Of a stretch of DNA of 64,000 bases, positions 20,045 through 28,970 are shown piece after piece. The stretch lies in contig CP134874.1 of the NCBI GenBank assembly GCA_037318855.1, positions 2,294,598 through 2,358,597 of the forward strand, read 5' to 3'. The translations under genes and the position numbers were made by a program. Source of the stretch: Candidatus Sedimenticola sp. (ex Thyasira tokunagai). Lineage in GTDB: Bacteria > Pseudomonadota > Gammaproteobacteria > Chromatiales > Chromatiaceae. The notes below the pieces were generated by a model, which was not told the origin of the DNA, ran no database searches, and saw nothing but the letters and a program-made list of their open reading frames with translations. How positions within the stretch are numbered: the first letter of the stretch is position 1; every line of letters starts with the position of its first letter.

Positions 20045-21085
20045 ATGCGCAAGATACCCTATCTGATTCTCTCCCTGCTGATGCTGCTGCCTATGGTATC
20101 AGCCGCGGAAGATGCCGCCCCGCAAGCGGAACATCGTCAAGGCCGGTTCCTTGGTGCTCAGGAGACCACCTATCCTGACTGGTTTAAAGCAAGTTTTATG
20201 GAGTTGGGTGAGGATGTACAGGAGGCGGCGGATGAGGGCAAGCGGGTGATGCTCTTCTTTCATCAGGACGGCTGCCCCTACTGTAATCTGATGGTTGAGC
20301 GCAATCTCTCCCAGAAGGACATACAGGATACGATGAAGGAGAAGCTGGACGTCATCGAGATCAATATGTGGGGTGACCGTGAAATCGGGGCGGTTAACGG
20401 TAAGAGTTATACCGAGAAGTTGTTTGCCGAGGCGTTGAAGGTACAGTTCACGCCGACACTGCTTTTTCTAGATGAGACCGGCCGGGTGGTGCTGCGCCTA
20501 AACGGCTATATCCCACCCCATAACTTCAAAGTGGCACTTGACTACGTCAACGGCCATAAGGAGAAGGAGACCTCCTACCGCAAGTATCTGGCTAGTCGGC
20601 AACCTGCGGCGGCGGCTGGAAAGCTCCATAACGAATCTTTCTTTGCCAAACCACCCTATGACCTCAGCAAGGGAGAGAAACCGGTAGCGCTCTTTTTTGA
20701 GCAGCCACAGTGTCCCAACTGCGACAAGCTCCACAAAGAGGTACTGACAGATCCCGCTATACGCGAACTGGTCGGCCGGTTCGATGCGATTCAGCTCGAT
20801 ATGTGGTCAAACACTCCGGTGATTACGCCTGATGGCAAAAAGACTACTGCAAGGAAGTGGGCAAGGGAACTGGAAGTCAACTTTGCCCCCTCAGTGGTGC
20901 TGCTTGACCGTCAGCAGGGTGAGGTGATCCGTTCTGAGGCGGTGTTTAAGCGGTTTCATACAGAATCGATCTTCGATTATCTTCTCAGTGGTGGGTTTAA
21001 GCATCAGCCCAGTTTTCAGCGCTATATCACGGAGCGGGCAGAGGCTATCCGTGAACAGGGCAGAGATGTGAATCTCTGGAAGTGA
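20045..21085 (+). CDS. Periplasmic protein with two thioredoxin-fold domains (SoxW-like)
   Basis: 346 residues with a signal peptide (LILSLLMLLPMVSAAED). Two tandem thioredoxin-like domains are visible, each with its own CxxC: FFHQDGCPYCNLM (about residues 74-86) and FFEQPQCPNCDKL (about 219-231). Each is followed by a cis-proline-type segment (QFTPTLLFLDETG; NFAPSVVLLDRQQ). The layout matches SoxW-like thioredoxins of sulfur oxidisers, which reduce periplasmic disulfides or Sox thiols. No sox genes are in the window, so the role is inferred from family only. Duplication within one chain is evident. Confidence 0.8.
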   Translation: MRKIPYLILSLLMLLPMVSAAEDAAPQAEHRQGRFLGAQETTYPDWFKASFMELGEDVQEAADEGKRVMLFFHQDGCPYCNLMVERNLSQKDIQDTMKEKLDVIEINMWGDREIGAVNGKSYTEKLFAEALKVQFTPTLLFLDETGRVVLRLNGYIPPHNFKVALDYVNGHKEKETSYRKYLASRQPAAAAGKLHNESFFAKPPYDLSKGEKPVALFFEQPQCPNCDKLHKEVLTDPAIRELVGRFDAIQLDMWSNTPVITPDGKKTTARKWARELEVNFAPSVVLLDRQQGEVIRSEAVFKRFHTESIFDYLLSGGFKHQPSFQRYITERAEAIREQGRDVNLWK

Positions 21086-21168
21086 GGCCTGTCAAACAGG
21101 GCGCATAAGGGTGTAGAGGTGTGTTATAAAACGGGTCTCTAAAGCCGAACTCTGCAAGAGCCCGCAAC

Positions 21169-21948
21169 GTGACCAGTAATCAATCCTCTATTGCCGTAGC
21201 CGCCGGCTCTCCCGATCAGGACGTGTATGCGGCTCGTCTGGCGGAGACTCTCGGCTATCCGCTCTGCAGCGATGAGGATGAGAGCCATCCGCTGCTTCTG
21301 GTAAAAACCGACCAGCGTCTGGAGCTGCGCGAGAGTGGAAAAAAGGCACCGGGGCCTGTCTATATCGATTTTCTCTCTGGGAAATCCGCTCACCGCCGTC
21401 GCTTTGGCGGGGGCAGGGGGCAACCCCTGGCCCGGGCTGTCGGCCTCAAGCAGGGGCGCACACCCTCGGTGCTGGATGCTACCGCCGGGCTTGGCCGTGA
21501 TGCCTTTGTACTCGCCTCTCTTGGCTGTGAGGTCTGTATGGTGGAGCGCTCTCCCGTTATCGCCGCACTGCTGGAGGATGCCCTGCTGCGCGCCCAGGAC
21601 GACGCCGAGGTCTCTGTTATAGTCAGCCGCATGAAGCTCCTCTGTGGAGATGCAAAAGAGCAACTGTTGGCACTACCACAAGAGGCTTGGCCCGATGTGG
21701 TCTATATGGATCCCATGTATCCCCACCGAGAGAAATCCGCTCTGGTCAAGAAGGAGATGCGCACCTTCAGGGCGCTGGTGGGGGATGATGAAGACAGCGC
21801 CGAACTGTTGGAAGCGGCCAGAAAGGTTGCACGTAACCGGGTTGTGGTAAAACGCCCCGCCAAGGCCGCCACCCTCGATGAGATCAAACCCTCAATGGCT
21901 ATTACCAGCCCAAACACACGCTATGACGTCTATCTCCACCATGCCTGA
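21169..21948 (+). CDS. rsmJ: 16S rRNA (guanine1516-N2)-methyltransferase
   Basis: 259 residues from a GTG start. RsmJ landmarks are present: [20 protein letters not shown], the SAM motif [35 protein letters not shown], and the catalytic motif [16 protein letters not shown]. It methylates G1516 of 16S rRNA using S-adenosylmethionine. The stop overlaps the start of the next gene (ATGCCTGA), another rRNA methyltransferase, so the two are translationally coupled. Confidence 0.93.
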   Translation: MTSNQSSIAVAAGSPDQDVYAARLAETLGYPLCSDEDESHPLLLVKTDQRLELRESGKKAPGPVYIDFLSGKSAHRRRFGGGRGQPLARAVGLKQGRTPSVLDATAGLGRDAFVLASLGCEVCMVERSPVIAALLEDALLRAQDDAEVSVIVSRMKLLCGDAKEQLLALPQEAWPDVVYMDPMYPHREKSALVKKEMRTFRALVGDDEDSAELLEAARKVARNRVVVKRPAKAATLDEIKPSMAITSPNTRYDVYLHHA

Positions 21949-23074
21949 TACCGCACCTGAACAACACTTTACCTCACCCTTTGGCTCTCTGACGCTTAAG
22001 AGATATCCGCTGCAGAAGCGAGAGACGCTGCGTGCCTGGGATGCCGCCGATGCCTACCTGCTCGATGAGCTGGAGGTGGAGTTGGATCAACGAATTCTGA
22101 TCATTAATGACAGCTTTGGGGCGCTGAGCTGTGCCCTTGCCCCTTTCTCACCCACGATGCAGAGCGACTCCTATATCTCCACCTGGTCAACCCGGGAGAA
22201 TCTCAGGGCTAACGGGCTGGATGAGGCATCAGTAAAGATGCTCTCATCCCTGGATAATCTTGAAGGTGTCTATGACCTGGTACTGGTTCGCGTGACCAAG
22301 ACTCTGGCACTGCTTGAACATGAGCTGATTCAGCTGAAACCGCACCTCAATGAGTTGAGCCGTGTGATCGGTTGCGGCATGGTGAAGCAGATTCACAGCT
22401 CCACTCTGAAGTTATTTGAGCAGATCATCGGACCTACTACCACCTCTCTGGCAAAGAAGAAGGCGCGACTAATCCATACGCAGCCGGATCTCTCTCTACC
22501 TGAGGTGTCGTCCCCTTACCCAAAACGCTATCGGTTGGATGAGACTCCCTACACGCTGATAAACCATGCCAATGTATTCTCCAGGGAGAAGTTGGATATA
22601 GGCACTCGCTTTCTGATGCAGCATCTGCCTGCCACCGAGGGAGAGGGGGATATTGTCGATCTGGGATGTGGCAATGGTGTGCTCGGCCTGATGGTGGCGG
22701 CACAAAATCCGGAGACCAATCTCCACTTTATTGACGAATCCTATATGGCAGTGGCCAGTGCCCGGGAGACTTTTTCGGCATCCGGCTTGAAGAACAGTGC
22801 CTTATTTGAAACAGGAGACTGCCTGGGTGCACTCTCTGGCGAGAGTACCGACCTGATACTCTGTAATCCTCCTTTCCACCAGCAGCAGGCAGTGGGGGAT
22901 GCCGTCGCCTGGCGCATGTTCAGCCAGTCAAGAAAGGTACTGAGGTCCGGAGGTGAGCTGTGGGTGGTGGGTAACCGTCACCTCAACTACCAGGTAAAAC
23001 TGAAACACCTCTTTGGCAATGTGGAGCAGGTGGCGGAGAACAGAAAGTTCGTTATTTTTCGGTCTCACAAGTAG
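21941..23074 (+). CDS. rlmG: 23S rRNA (guanine1835-N2)-methyltransferase
   Basis: 377 residues from ATG at 21941 ([10 protein letters not shown]); ATGs at 21878 and 21923 lie inside rsmJ and are less likely. It has two MTase-like halves as in RlmG: an N-terminal degenerate domain ([30 protein letters not shown]) and a C-terminal catalytic domain with [19 protein letters not shown] and the NPPF active motif in [16 protein letters not shown]. The match to E. coli RlmG is strong over the whole length. It modifies G1835 of 23S rRNA. Confidence 0.93.
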   Translation: MPDTAPEQHFTSPFGSLTLKRYPLQKRETLRAWDAADAYLLDELEVELDQRILIINDSFGALSCALAPFSPTMQSDSYISTWSTRENLRANGLDEASVKMLSSLDNLEGVYDLVLVRVTKTLALLEHELIQLKPHLNELSRVIGCGMVKQIHSSTLKLFEQIIGPTTTSLAKKKARLIHTQPDLSLPEVSSPYPKRYRLDETPYTLINHANVFSREKLDIGTRFLMQHLPATEGEGDIVDLGCGNGVLGLMVAAQNPETNLHFIDESYMAVASARETFSASGLKNSALFETGDCLGALSGESTDLILCNPPFHQQQAVGDAVAWRMFSQSRKVLRSGGELWVVGNRHLNYQVKLKHLFGNVEQVAENRKFVIFRSHK

Positions 23075-23282
23075 CTGGTAATAAACCGTGAACAGGCAGT
23101 ATCAAATCCGTCATCCCGGTATAGGTTAGAGAAGTGGTGCATTGCCGGGAGTAAATCGACCAATAAAAAATAACTAAACTCCTGTTTGGTTGTTGCCAAG
23201 GGCTGTTTATTGGACAACGGTTTAATATATTTTGAGGTCTGCCGACAATATTAGTACCAGTGGTGCGATTGGAGGTTGGGTG

Positions 23283-23867
23283 ATGGAGATCAAAAATTTT
23301 GGAACTCAGGTTCATCAGCTGAAGTCGGCTTACGATAAGAGTAGCGGCTCTTTTGGTCAGGAAGTCTCTGCCTTGGCGCATGAGAAAAACGAGGTCAGAA
23401 AAGGGGGCGGCGAAGTCACTCCAGAGCAATCACTGGATATGCAAATTATTCAATCCACACTCGAGGTCAGTTTTGCCAATGGCAATGAGTCATTGGCACT
23501 ACTGCTTAAAACAGCCATCGATCAACTCAATGGTATGTTGGAGCCGGAGTTGGGCATCACGCTGCAAGAGGCCTACGAATCCGGATTGGATGTTACTCCT
23601 GAAGCCACGGCTGATCGTATCGTAGCGCAAAGCACAAGATTCTTTTCCGCATATCAGGAACGCCATTCCGAGATGGATCTGGAAAAGGCTGTTACCGAAT
23701 TTACCAATCTGATCAAGGAGGGAATTGAAAAAGGCTTTGAGGAGGCTCGTTCCGTGCTCAGTGGGTTAAATGTGCTGGATGGTGAGATTGCAGCCAATAT
23801 CGACAAAACCTACACACTGGTTCAAGAGAAGCTGCAATCCTTCATCACTGGAGTTACAGAGACATAG
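23283..23867 (+). CDS. DUF5610-type protein
   Basis: 194 residues from ATG at 23283 (MEIKNFGTQVHQLKSAYDKS). No signal peptide or membrane segment. It is mostly helical and acidic, with NGNESLALLLKTAIDQLNGM, ESGLDVTPEATADRIV and a C-terminal FEEARSVLSGLNVLDGEIAA. This pattern fits proteins annotated DUF5610, which are uncharacterised. A GCCGACAA stretch upstream (about 23237) resembles a FliA -10 element, but the -35 is poor. A strong terminator follows about 100 bases downstream. Confidence 0.6.
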   Translation: MEIKNFGTQVHQLKSAYDKSSGSFGQEVSALAHEKNEVRKGGGEVTPEQSLDMQIIQSTLEVSFANGNESLALLLKTAIDQLNGMLEPELGITLQEAYESGLDVTPEATADRIVAQSTRFFSAYQERHSEMDLEKAVTEFTNLIKEGIEKGFEEARSVLSGLNVLDGEIAANIDKTYTLVQEKLQSFITGVTET

Positions 23868-23970
23868 CCGTCTCTTTATGCCCTGGCTGCGTGCAAGGCC
23901 GTTGCTGGAGGGCAAACACTGGAGATAGGCCGAAGCAGTGATAGATAAAAGGTCTCGGGAGCAGACATAA

Positions 23971-24007
23971 AAAAACGGGTGCTGATTCAAAATCAGCACC
24001 CGTTTTT
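23971..24007. terminator. Bidirectional rho-independent terminator
   Basis: Stem AAAAACGGGTGCTGATT, loop CAA, then AATCAGCACCCGTTTTT. It has a T-run on each strand and can stop both the DUF5610 transcript and the opposing tRNA transcript. Confidence 0.9.
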
Positions 24008-24015
24008 AGGTGTAG

Positions 24016-24092
24016 TGGCGGAGCGGACGGGACTCGAACCCGCGACCCCCGGCGTGACAGGCCGGTATTCTAACCAACTGAACTACCGCTCC
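24016..24092 (-). tRNA. tRNA-Asp (GTC)
   Basis: 77 bases including an encoded CCA. Reading the minus strand: acceptor GGAGCGG pairs with CCGCTCC, the D-arm contains TTCAGTTGGTTAGAA, the anticodon loop is CTGTCAC with anticodon GTC, and the T-loop is GGTTCGAGTCC. All arms fold normally. Confidence 0.98.
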
Positions 24093-24147
24093 GCTGAGCG
24101 TTCCATGACTGCTTAATGGTGCTCGCTGTCATCGTTGGAAGCGCGGT

Positions 24148-24175
24148 ATTCTAACGACTCTTGGGGAAAGGTCAA
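24148..24175 (-). promoter_or_regulatory. Probable sigma-70 promoter of tRNA-Asp
   Basis: On the minus strand: TTGACC, 16 bases, then TAGAAT followed by ACCGCGC. The GC-rich discriminator is typical of stringently controlled stable-RNA promoters. It lies about 55 bases before the tRNA. Confidence 0.55.
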
Positions 24176-24208
24176 CCGTTTTCCAGATTATTTCGGTTGG
24201 TTGGCTGA

Positions 24209-25054
24209 TCAGCCTGTCTGCAGTGCATAAAGTTGCCGTATCTCCTCTGCCCAAATTGTATCGTCTATGGTTTCGAGCACCATGGGAATCTCATCGAAGC
24301 GTGGATCATTCATGATGTAGTCAAATGCTTCCCAGCCGATCTTGCCCATTCCCAGGCTATGGTGTCGGTCCACCCGGGAGCCAAGGTCGGGCTTGCTGTC
24401 GTTGAGGTGCATACCACGCAAATATTGGAAACCGACGATGCTCTCAAACTCGGCAAACATCTCTTCACAGGCCACTTTGGTACGCAGGTCGTAGCCGGCG
24501 GTGAAAGTGTGGCAGGTATCGAGGCAGACGCCGACCCGGGATTTATCCTCCACACCGTCGATAATGGCCGCCAGATGCTCAAAGCGATAGCCCAGGTTTG
24601 ATCCCTGACCGGCAGTGTTTTCGATCACTGCAATCACCTCTTGGGTCTGTTCGAGTGCCAGGTTGATCGATTGTGAGACCAGGGCCAGGCTCTCCTCTTC
24701 ACTGATCTTCTTCAGATGGCTGCCGGGATGGAAGTTGAGTAAATTCAATCCCAGCTGCTCACAGCGCTGCATCTCATCGAGAAAGGCGTTGCGTGACTTC
24801 TCCAGTGCCTCCGGCTCCGGGTGACCCAGGTTGATCAGATAGCTGTCGTGGGGCAGCACATGCTCCGGCGCAATCTCCGCAGTGGCCAGATTCTCACGAA
24901 ATGCGTTGATACTCTTCTCCGTGAGGGGCTTGGCTTTCCACTGGCGTTGGTTCTTGGTAAACAGGGCAAAGGCTTTCGCTCCGATTGCCTGGGCATTGAG
25001 AGGTGCATTCTCCACTCCGCCACTGGCACTGACATGGGCGCCGACTCGTTTCAT
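24209..25054 (-). CDS. nfo: Deoxyribonuclease IV (endonuclease IV)
   Basis: 281 residues, matching the AP endonuclease family 2 length. It cleaves DNA at abasic sites in base-excision repair. Family motifs: [19 protein letters not shown] at the N-terminus, [78 protein letters not shown] and MVLETID. These supply the His, Glu and Asp ligands of the three-zinc site. The gene lies immediately upstream of the tRNA-Asp promoter on the same strand. Confidence 0.96.
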   Translation of the reverse strand: MKRVGAHVSASGGVENAPLNAQAIGAKAFALFTKNQRQWKAKPLTEKSINAFRENLATAEIAPEHVLPHDSYLINLGHPEPEALEKSRNAFLDEMQRCEQLGLNLLNFHPGSHLKKISEEESLALVSQSINLALEQTQEVIAVIENTAGQGSNLGYRFEHLAAIIDGVEDKSRVGVCLDTCHTFTAGYDLRTKVACEEMFAEFESIVGFQYLRGMHLNDSKPDLGSRVDRHHSLGMGKIGWEAFDYIMNDPRFDEIPMVLETIDDTIWAEEIRQLYALQTG

Positions 25055-25184
25055 TGTGCTTTAACTCGCTAATCTAAACAGTGGGCATGATACCCGAAAC
25101 TGTGGGAGGTATTTGGATAGGATCTGTAGGGGAATAGATATGTAAGGCTGTGTTGTAAATGAACTCAGGCTATTTAATACCCAC

Positions 25185-25219
25185 AAATAAAAACCCCGCT
25201 ATGACTGAGCATAGCGGGG
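25185..25219 (-). terminator. Rho-independent terminator of the tail-collar gene
   Basis: Read on the minus strand: CCCCGCTATG, loop CTCAGT, CATAGCGGGG, then TTTTTATTT. It lies 26 bases after the stop of the gene at 25245-26714. Confidence 0.9.
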
Positions 25220-25244
25220 CTTGATGTAGCTAATGATCTTTGTC

Positions 25245-26714
25245 TTAGGCCTGCTTCTTGAGCCGCCTAAGCCCGATTAAGCCAAGTAATCCAGAACCAA
25301 AGAGCCATGCAGCGGCAGGGATAGGAACATAGGTATGGAGGTGCGCAGGCATATTTTCAATTGACAATATTTGGCTCTCCAATCCACCTTCCTCTCCTAA
25401 CATCCAGGTATCCAGTCCCGGGCCGGCACCATCACCGATAAGAAGCAGTCCGCTCAGGTCAGGAAGTGCAAAGGTTGTCCGGCCATCGCCACCGTACATC
25501 GTTCCAAACAGTGAGAACAGAGCACTATTTTGTGAGATTGACAGCAACTGCCCCTCGGCAGCAGCCCAGCCGCCTGGGACAAAGTTGCCACCAAATAGAC
25601 CAATTTCACCCAGCATAGGCATATCGGGGTCGCCTCCGGGGAATACACCCTGGGTTGCAACCAGGTAACGCAAGCCAATGGTTGGTTGCATATTGGTCAG
25701 CGATTGACCGTCACCTGTAGGCTCGGTGGAATTCGCTCCTGAGCCTAACGTATGTGAGTGTGTCGGTAGATTCGCCTCTGTCATGGTGACTGATTCTACA
25801 CCGCCGATTTGACCCAGTGCCTGTGGTGTCAATCCAGGCCCAGAGCCTACACCAATCGCAGAGCGACCACGTAAATCGGGAAGAGCAAAGGTTGTTCTAC
25901 CATCTCCACCATAAGTGGTTCCAAATAGAGAGAAGAGTGCTGTATTTTGTGCAATGGTAAGCAGTTGCCCATCGGCGGATGCGTAATTGTTGGGGGTACC
26001 ATAGTCATGAGAGGCGAAGAGATCGATAAAGCCCATGGTGGGTTCATCTGAGAAATTTCCTGATCCGCCCGAGTATGGGTATATGCCATTCATCGCCACC
26101 ACGTAATTAAGGCCAAGTGATGCCTGCATGTTGTTGTATGGTGCATTACCACCGGTGGGGTTGGTGCTGTTGCCCGGGTGCAGTAAGTGGTCATGGCTTG
26201 CCAAATTACTGGTTGTTACAGTGACGTTGTTATCACCAACGCGGTCACCAAGATGCCGTGTTGTCAGACCTGAACCTGTGCCGTCACCAATTGCGGTACG
26301 ACCACGTAGGTCGGGAAGTGCAAATGTCGTTCTGCCATCACCGCCGTAGGTTGTTCCAAGCAGTGAGAAGAGTGATTCATTTTGATTGATGGGTAATAGT
26401 TGTCCATTAGCTTCAGCCCAACCGCTGGGTGCGAAGTTGCCACCAAAGAAAGTGACCTCACCAAGATTGTAGTAATTGCTGGAGTTAATGCGAATCAGGG
26501 GGTTTAGCGCCAGTGATGGTTGAGTGGTCGAGACAGGCTGACCACCCCCGGATATGCCTGTCTCATACTCCACGGCCAATGTGGAAAAGGGGAGTAAACA
26601 AGCCAAACCGGCAAGTATTGCAGCAGCTGGGATTGTTCTAGATAGGGACCTAGCGTGGCTTTGAAGTGTATATCTAGTTTCAATACGCGTTGAATTGCTC
26701 TGTAATAATCCCAT
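25245..26714 (-). CDS. Secreted triple tail-collar protein with PEP-CTERM-like anchor
   Basis: 489 residues. An N-terminal signal peptide (AAAILAGLACLLPFSTLAVE) is followed by three tandem phage tail-collar-type repeats of about 125 residues. Each reads roughly GEVTFFGGNFAPSGWAEANG, SLFSLLGTTYGGDGRTTF, ALPDLRGRTAIGDGTG, with a later SHDHLL-type His motif. The C-terminus is VPIPAAAWLFGSGLLGL followed by RRLKKQ, a PEP-CTERM/VPxPA-type sorting tail: proline-rich motif, hydrophobic helix, basic end. GGGAGA precedes the ATG. Such proteins resemble microcystin-dependent protein MdpB. It is probably exported and processed by an exosortase-like enzyme encoded elsewhere. Not part of a prophage here. 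Confidence 0.8.
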   Translation of the reverse strand: MGLLQSNSTRIETRYTLQSHARSLSRTIPAAAILAGLACLLPFSTLAVEYETGISGGGQPVSTTQPSLALNPLIRINSSNYYNLGEVTFFGGNFAPSGWAEANGQLLPINQNESLFSLLGTTYGGDGRTTFALPDLRGRTAIGDGTGSGLTTRHLGDRVGDNNVTVTTSNLASHDHLLHPGNSTNPTGGNAPYNNMQASLGLNYVVAMNGIYPYSGGSGNFSDEPTMGFIDLFASHDYGTPNNYASADGQLLTIAQNTALFSLFGTTYGGDGRTTFALPDLRGRSAIGVGSGPGLTPQALGQIGGVESVTMTEANLPTHSHTLGSGANSTEPTGDGQSLTNMQPTIGLRYLVATQGVFPGGDPDMPMLGEIGLFGGNFVPGGWAAAEGQLLSISQNSALFSLFGTMYGGDGRTTFALPDLSGLLLIGDGAGPGLDTWMLGEEGGLESQILSIENMPAHLHTYVPIPAAAWLFGSGLLGLIGLRRLKKQA

Positions 26715-26950
26715 CTATTATTCTCCCTGCTATGAATTTATTACATAAATAACGAATGACCATATTCTTTTTTTTCCAAGCATGCAATTCATGGATTAAA
26801 TCATATGATTTAAAATCAGTTGGTTGGGCATGATCTAAGAGGCTGTTGTAGATAGGATTTCATGGAGTTGGATATGGGCTTCTGAGAAAAGTATTTCTAG
26901 TAACCGGTTCTGCACTATGTTTCTGTCTCAGACAAACTTTTATCGTATCT

Positions 26951-27027
26951 GTAGGAGGGGCGCCCCCGCCGCGATGAACGTTGCACCGCCCTGCTTAATT
27001 CTATCGCGCCGAGGGCGGCGTTCCTGA
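26951..27027. repeat. REP-type repeat (GTAGGAG...CGCCGAGGGCGGCG)
   Basis: GTAGGAGGGGCGCCCCCGCC, then GCGATGAACGTTGCACC and CGCGCCGAGGGCGGCG. It is the reverse complement of the repeat at 45704-45780. Confidence 0.7.
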
Positions 27028-27180
27028 GGTGATGAAAGTTGCGTGGAACAGGAATATAGGACAGAGCCGGTTTCTGTTCTCAAAAGGGAGCGTTGCAGAT
27101 ATTAGCGTAATAAATCATCAATTAGTCCATGGAAGTTAATGAATGGTGATGGGTTAGTTTAACTATATAGGGGACACTAG

Positions 27181-27442
27181 TGGGCCATGCGGGAAGTTCG
27201 GTAACTCACAGAGCCCCGCTAAGAGGCCAAGGTAAGGCGCGTACCGCAGGGAATGGCAAGCCCTTTCCAAGGTGCGCAACGCAGCATTGGCCTCCTAGCG
27301 AAGACTCCCTCCGGGCCAGTCCACAAGCCGGGTTGGCGGTGTTGCACTCGTTTGAATTGGCTACGGCCAGTCCTGCACTCGTGCGCCTTGCCAACCCGGC
27401 TTGTGAACTGGCTGTGGGTTACCGAATTTTCCGCATGGCCCA
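27181..27442. mobile_element. 262-bp MITE with CTAG target duplication
   Basis: Inverted ends TGGGCCATGCGGGAAGTTCG and, from the other end, TGGGCCATGCGGAAAATTCG; the match continues through GGTAACnCACAG. CTAG flanks both sides (27177-27180, 27443-27446), fitting the YTAR 4-bp target of IS5-type elements. No coding capacity. A right-half relative is at 10811-10905. It sits directly before the glcD promoter region. Confidence 0.8.
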
Positions 27443-27506
27443 CTAGAGTAACCTCCTTTAGACATAACAATAATGAAAAAGAGGTACAGAAAAGATTAGC
27501 CACTCC

Positions 27507-28970
27507 ATGAGCCAAAACCGTATGGAAAAGCGGGCGATGCTTGCAGAGTCACTCCGGCGGTTTCTGCCGCCTGAGTGTGTTGTCGAAGATGAAGAGACCC
27601 AGCGCCCCTATGAGTGCGATGGGCTCGCGGTCTATTGCGAGATGCCGCTACTGGTGGTGCTGCCGGAGAACCGTGAACAGTTGTGTCGGATCATGGCACT
27701 CTGCCACCAACACCGGGTGCCGGTGGTGGCTCGTGGCGCCGGTACCGGGCTAAGCGCTGGTGCCATGCCCAATAGCGATGGGGTTCTCCTTTCGTTGGCA
27801 AAGTTCTCACGTATTCTTGAAATCGATCCTCAGGCGCGAATCGCAAGAGTAGAGCCCGGTGTGCGCAATCTGGCAATCAGTGAAGCGGCGGAAGAGTATG
27901 GGCTCTACTATGCCCCTGATCCCTCGTCTCAGATCGCCTGCACCATCGGCGGTAACCTGGCTGAGAACTCGGGTGGGGTTCACTGCCTCAAATATGGACT
28001 CACCGTTCATAATATTCTCGGTTTTGAGATGGTCACCGCCGACGGCGAGGTGATGCAGGTGGGCGGTGATGGGTTCGACTCCCCCGGCTATGATCTCAAC
28101 GCACTGCTGATCGGCTCCGAGGGACTGCTCGGTGTGGTCACGGAGATTACCGTCAAACTACTGCCGACACCGGAGACAGCTCGGGTGGTGATGGCTGCCT
28201 TCGACAGTGTGGAGAAGGCGGGCAAGGCGGTAGCGGCAGTGATTGCCAATGGCATTATTCCGGCCGGATTGGAGATGATGGATAGCCTCGCCATCTCTGC
28301 GGCGGAGGATTTTGTCTCTGCAGGCTATCCCACTGAGGCCAAGGCACTGCTGCTGTGCGAAGTGGATGGCAGTGAAGAGGAGGTGGAAGAGCACCTGCAA
28401 CGGGCCGAGGCCATATTTATGGAGCAGGGGGCATTCAGCTGTAGGAAATCACAAAATGAACAGGAGCGCGCACTCTTCTGGAAGGGGCGGAAGTCGGCCT
28501 TTCCCGCAGTGGGTCGCATCTCTCCCGACTACTACTGCATGGACGGCACCATTCCCCGAAGCCAACTCGCTTATGTATTGACCGAGATTGAGCAGTTGTC
28601 TCAATCCTACGGTCTGCGGGTGGCCAATGTCTTTCATGCCGGTGACGGTAACCTCCATCCGTTGATTCTGTTTGACACGAGTGTGCCGGGTGAACTGGAA
28701 AAGGCAGAGGCGCTGGGTGCCCGTATTCTTGAGCTGAGTGTCGAGGTGGGTGGCTGCATCACTGGAGAGCATGGCGTCGGTGTTGAGAAGATTCGGCAGA
28801 TGCATAAACAGTTTGGTGAGTTGGAGTTGGCTCAGTTTCACGCCATTAAGGCGGCATTTGATTGCCACGGCATACTCAATCCAGGTAAAGGGATACCAGA
28901 ACTCAAGCGTTGTCAGGAGTATCGCTCCATTGAACCACATGGCAGTTGTGTGGGTGGAGAAATCGGGTGA
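27507..28970 (+). CDS. glcD: Glycolate oxidase subunit GlcD (FAD-binding)
   Basis: 487 residues. It oxidises glycolate to glyoxylate as part of the GlcDEF membrane-associated complex. The FAD-binding type-4 (PCMH) domain is visible at about residues 48-225: VVARGAGTGLSAGAMPNSDG, the PDPSSQIACTIGGNLAENSG segment and IGSEGLLGVVTEITVKLLPT. The C-terminal FAD-oxidase domain includes NVFHAGDGNLHPLILFD and GGCITGEHGVGVEK. The stop overlaps the next start (GTGA). It heads the glcDEF operon. Confidence 0.93.
   Translation: MSQNRMEKRAMLAESLRRFLPPECVVEDEETQRPYECDGLAVYCEMPLLVVLPENREQLCRIMALCHQHRVPVVARGAGTGLSAGAMPNSDGVLLSLAKFSRILEIDPQARIARVEPGVRNLAISEAAEEYGLYYAPDPSSQIACTIGGNLAENSGGVHCLKYGLTVHNILGFEMVTADGEVMQVGGDGFDSPGYDLNALLIGSEGLLGVVTEITVKLLPTPETARVVMAAFDSVEKAGKAVAAVIANGIIPAGLEMMDSLAISAAEDFVSAGYPTEAKALLLCEVDGSEEEVEEHLQRAEAIFMEQGAFSCRKSQNEQERALFWKGRKSAFPAVGRISPDYYCMDGTIPRSQLAYVLTEIEQLSQSYGLRVANVFHAGDGNLHPLILFDTSVPGELEKAEALGARILELSVEVGGCITGEHGVGVEKIRQMHKQFGELELAQFHAIKAAFDCHGILNPGKGIPELKRCQEYRSIEPHGSCVGGEIG

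Noticed and set aside
25245..26714. Prophage remnant suggested by tail-collar domains
   Set aside because: Signal peptide and sorting anchor indicate export; no other phage genes are adjacent.
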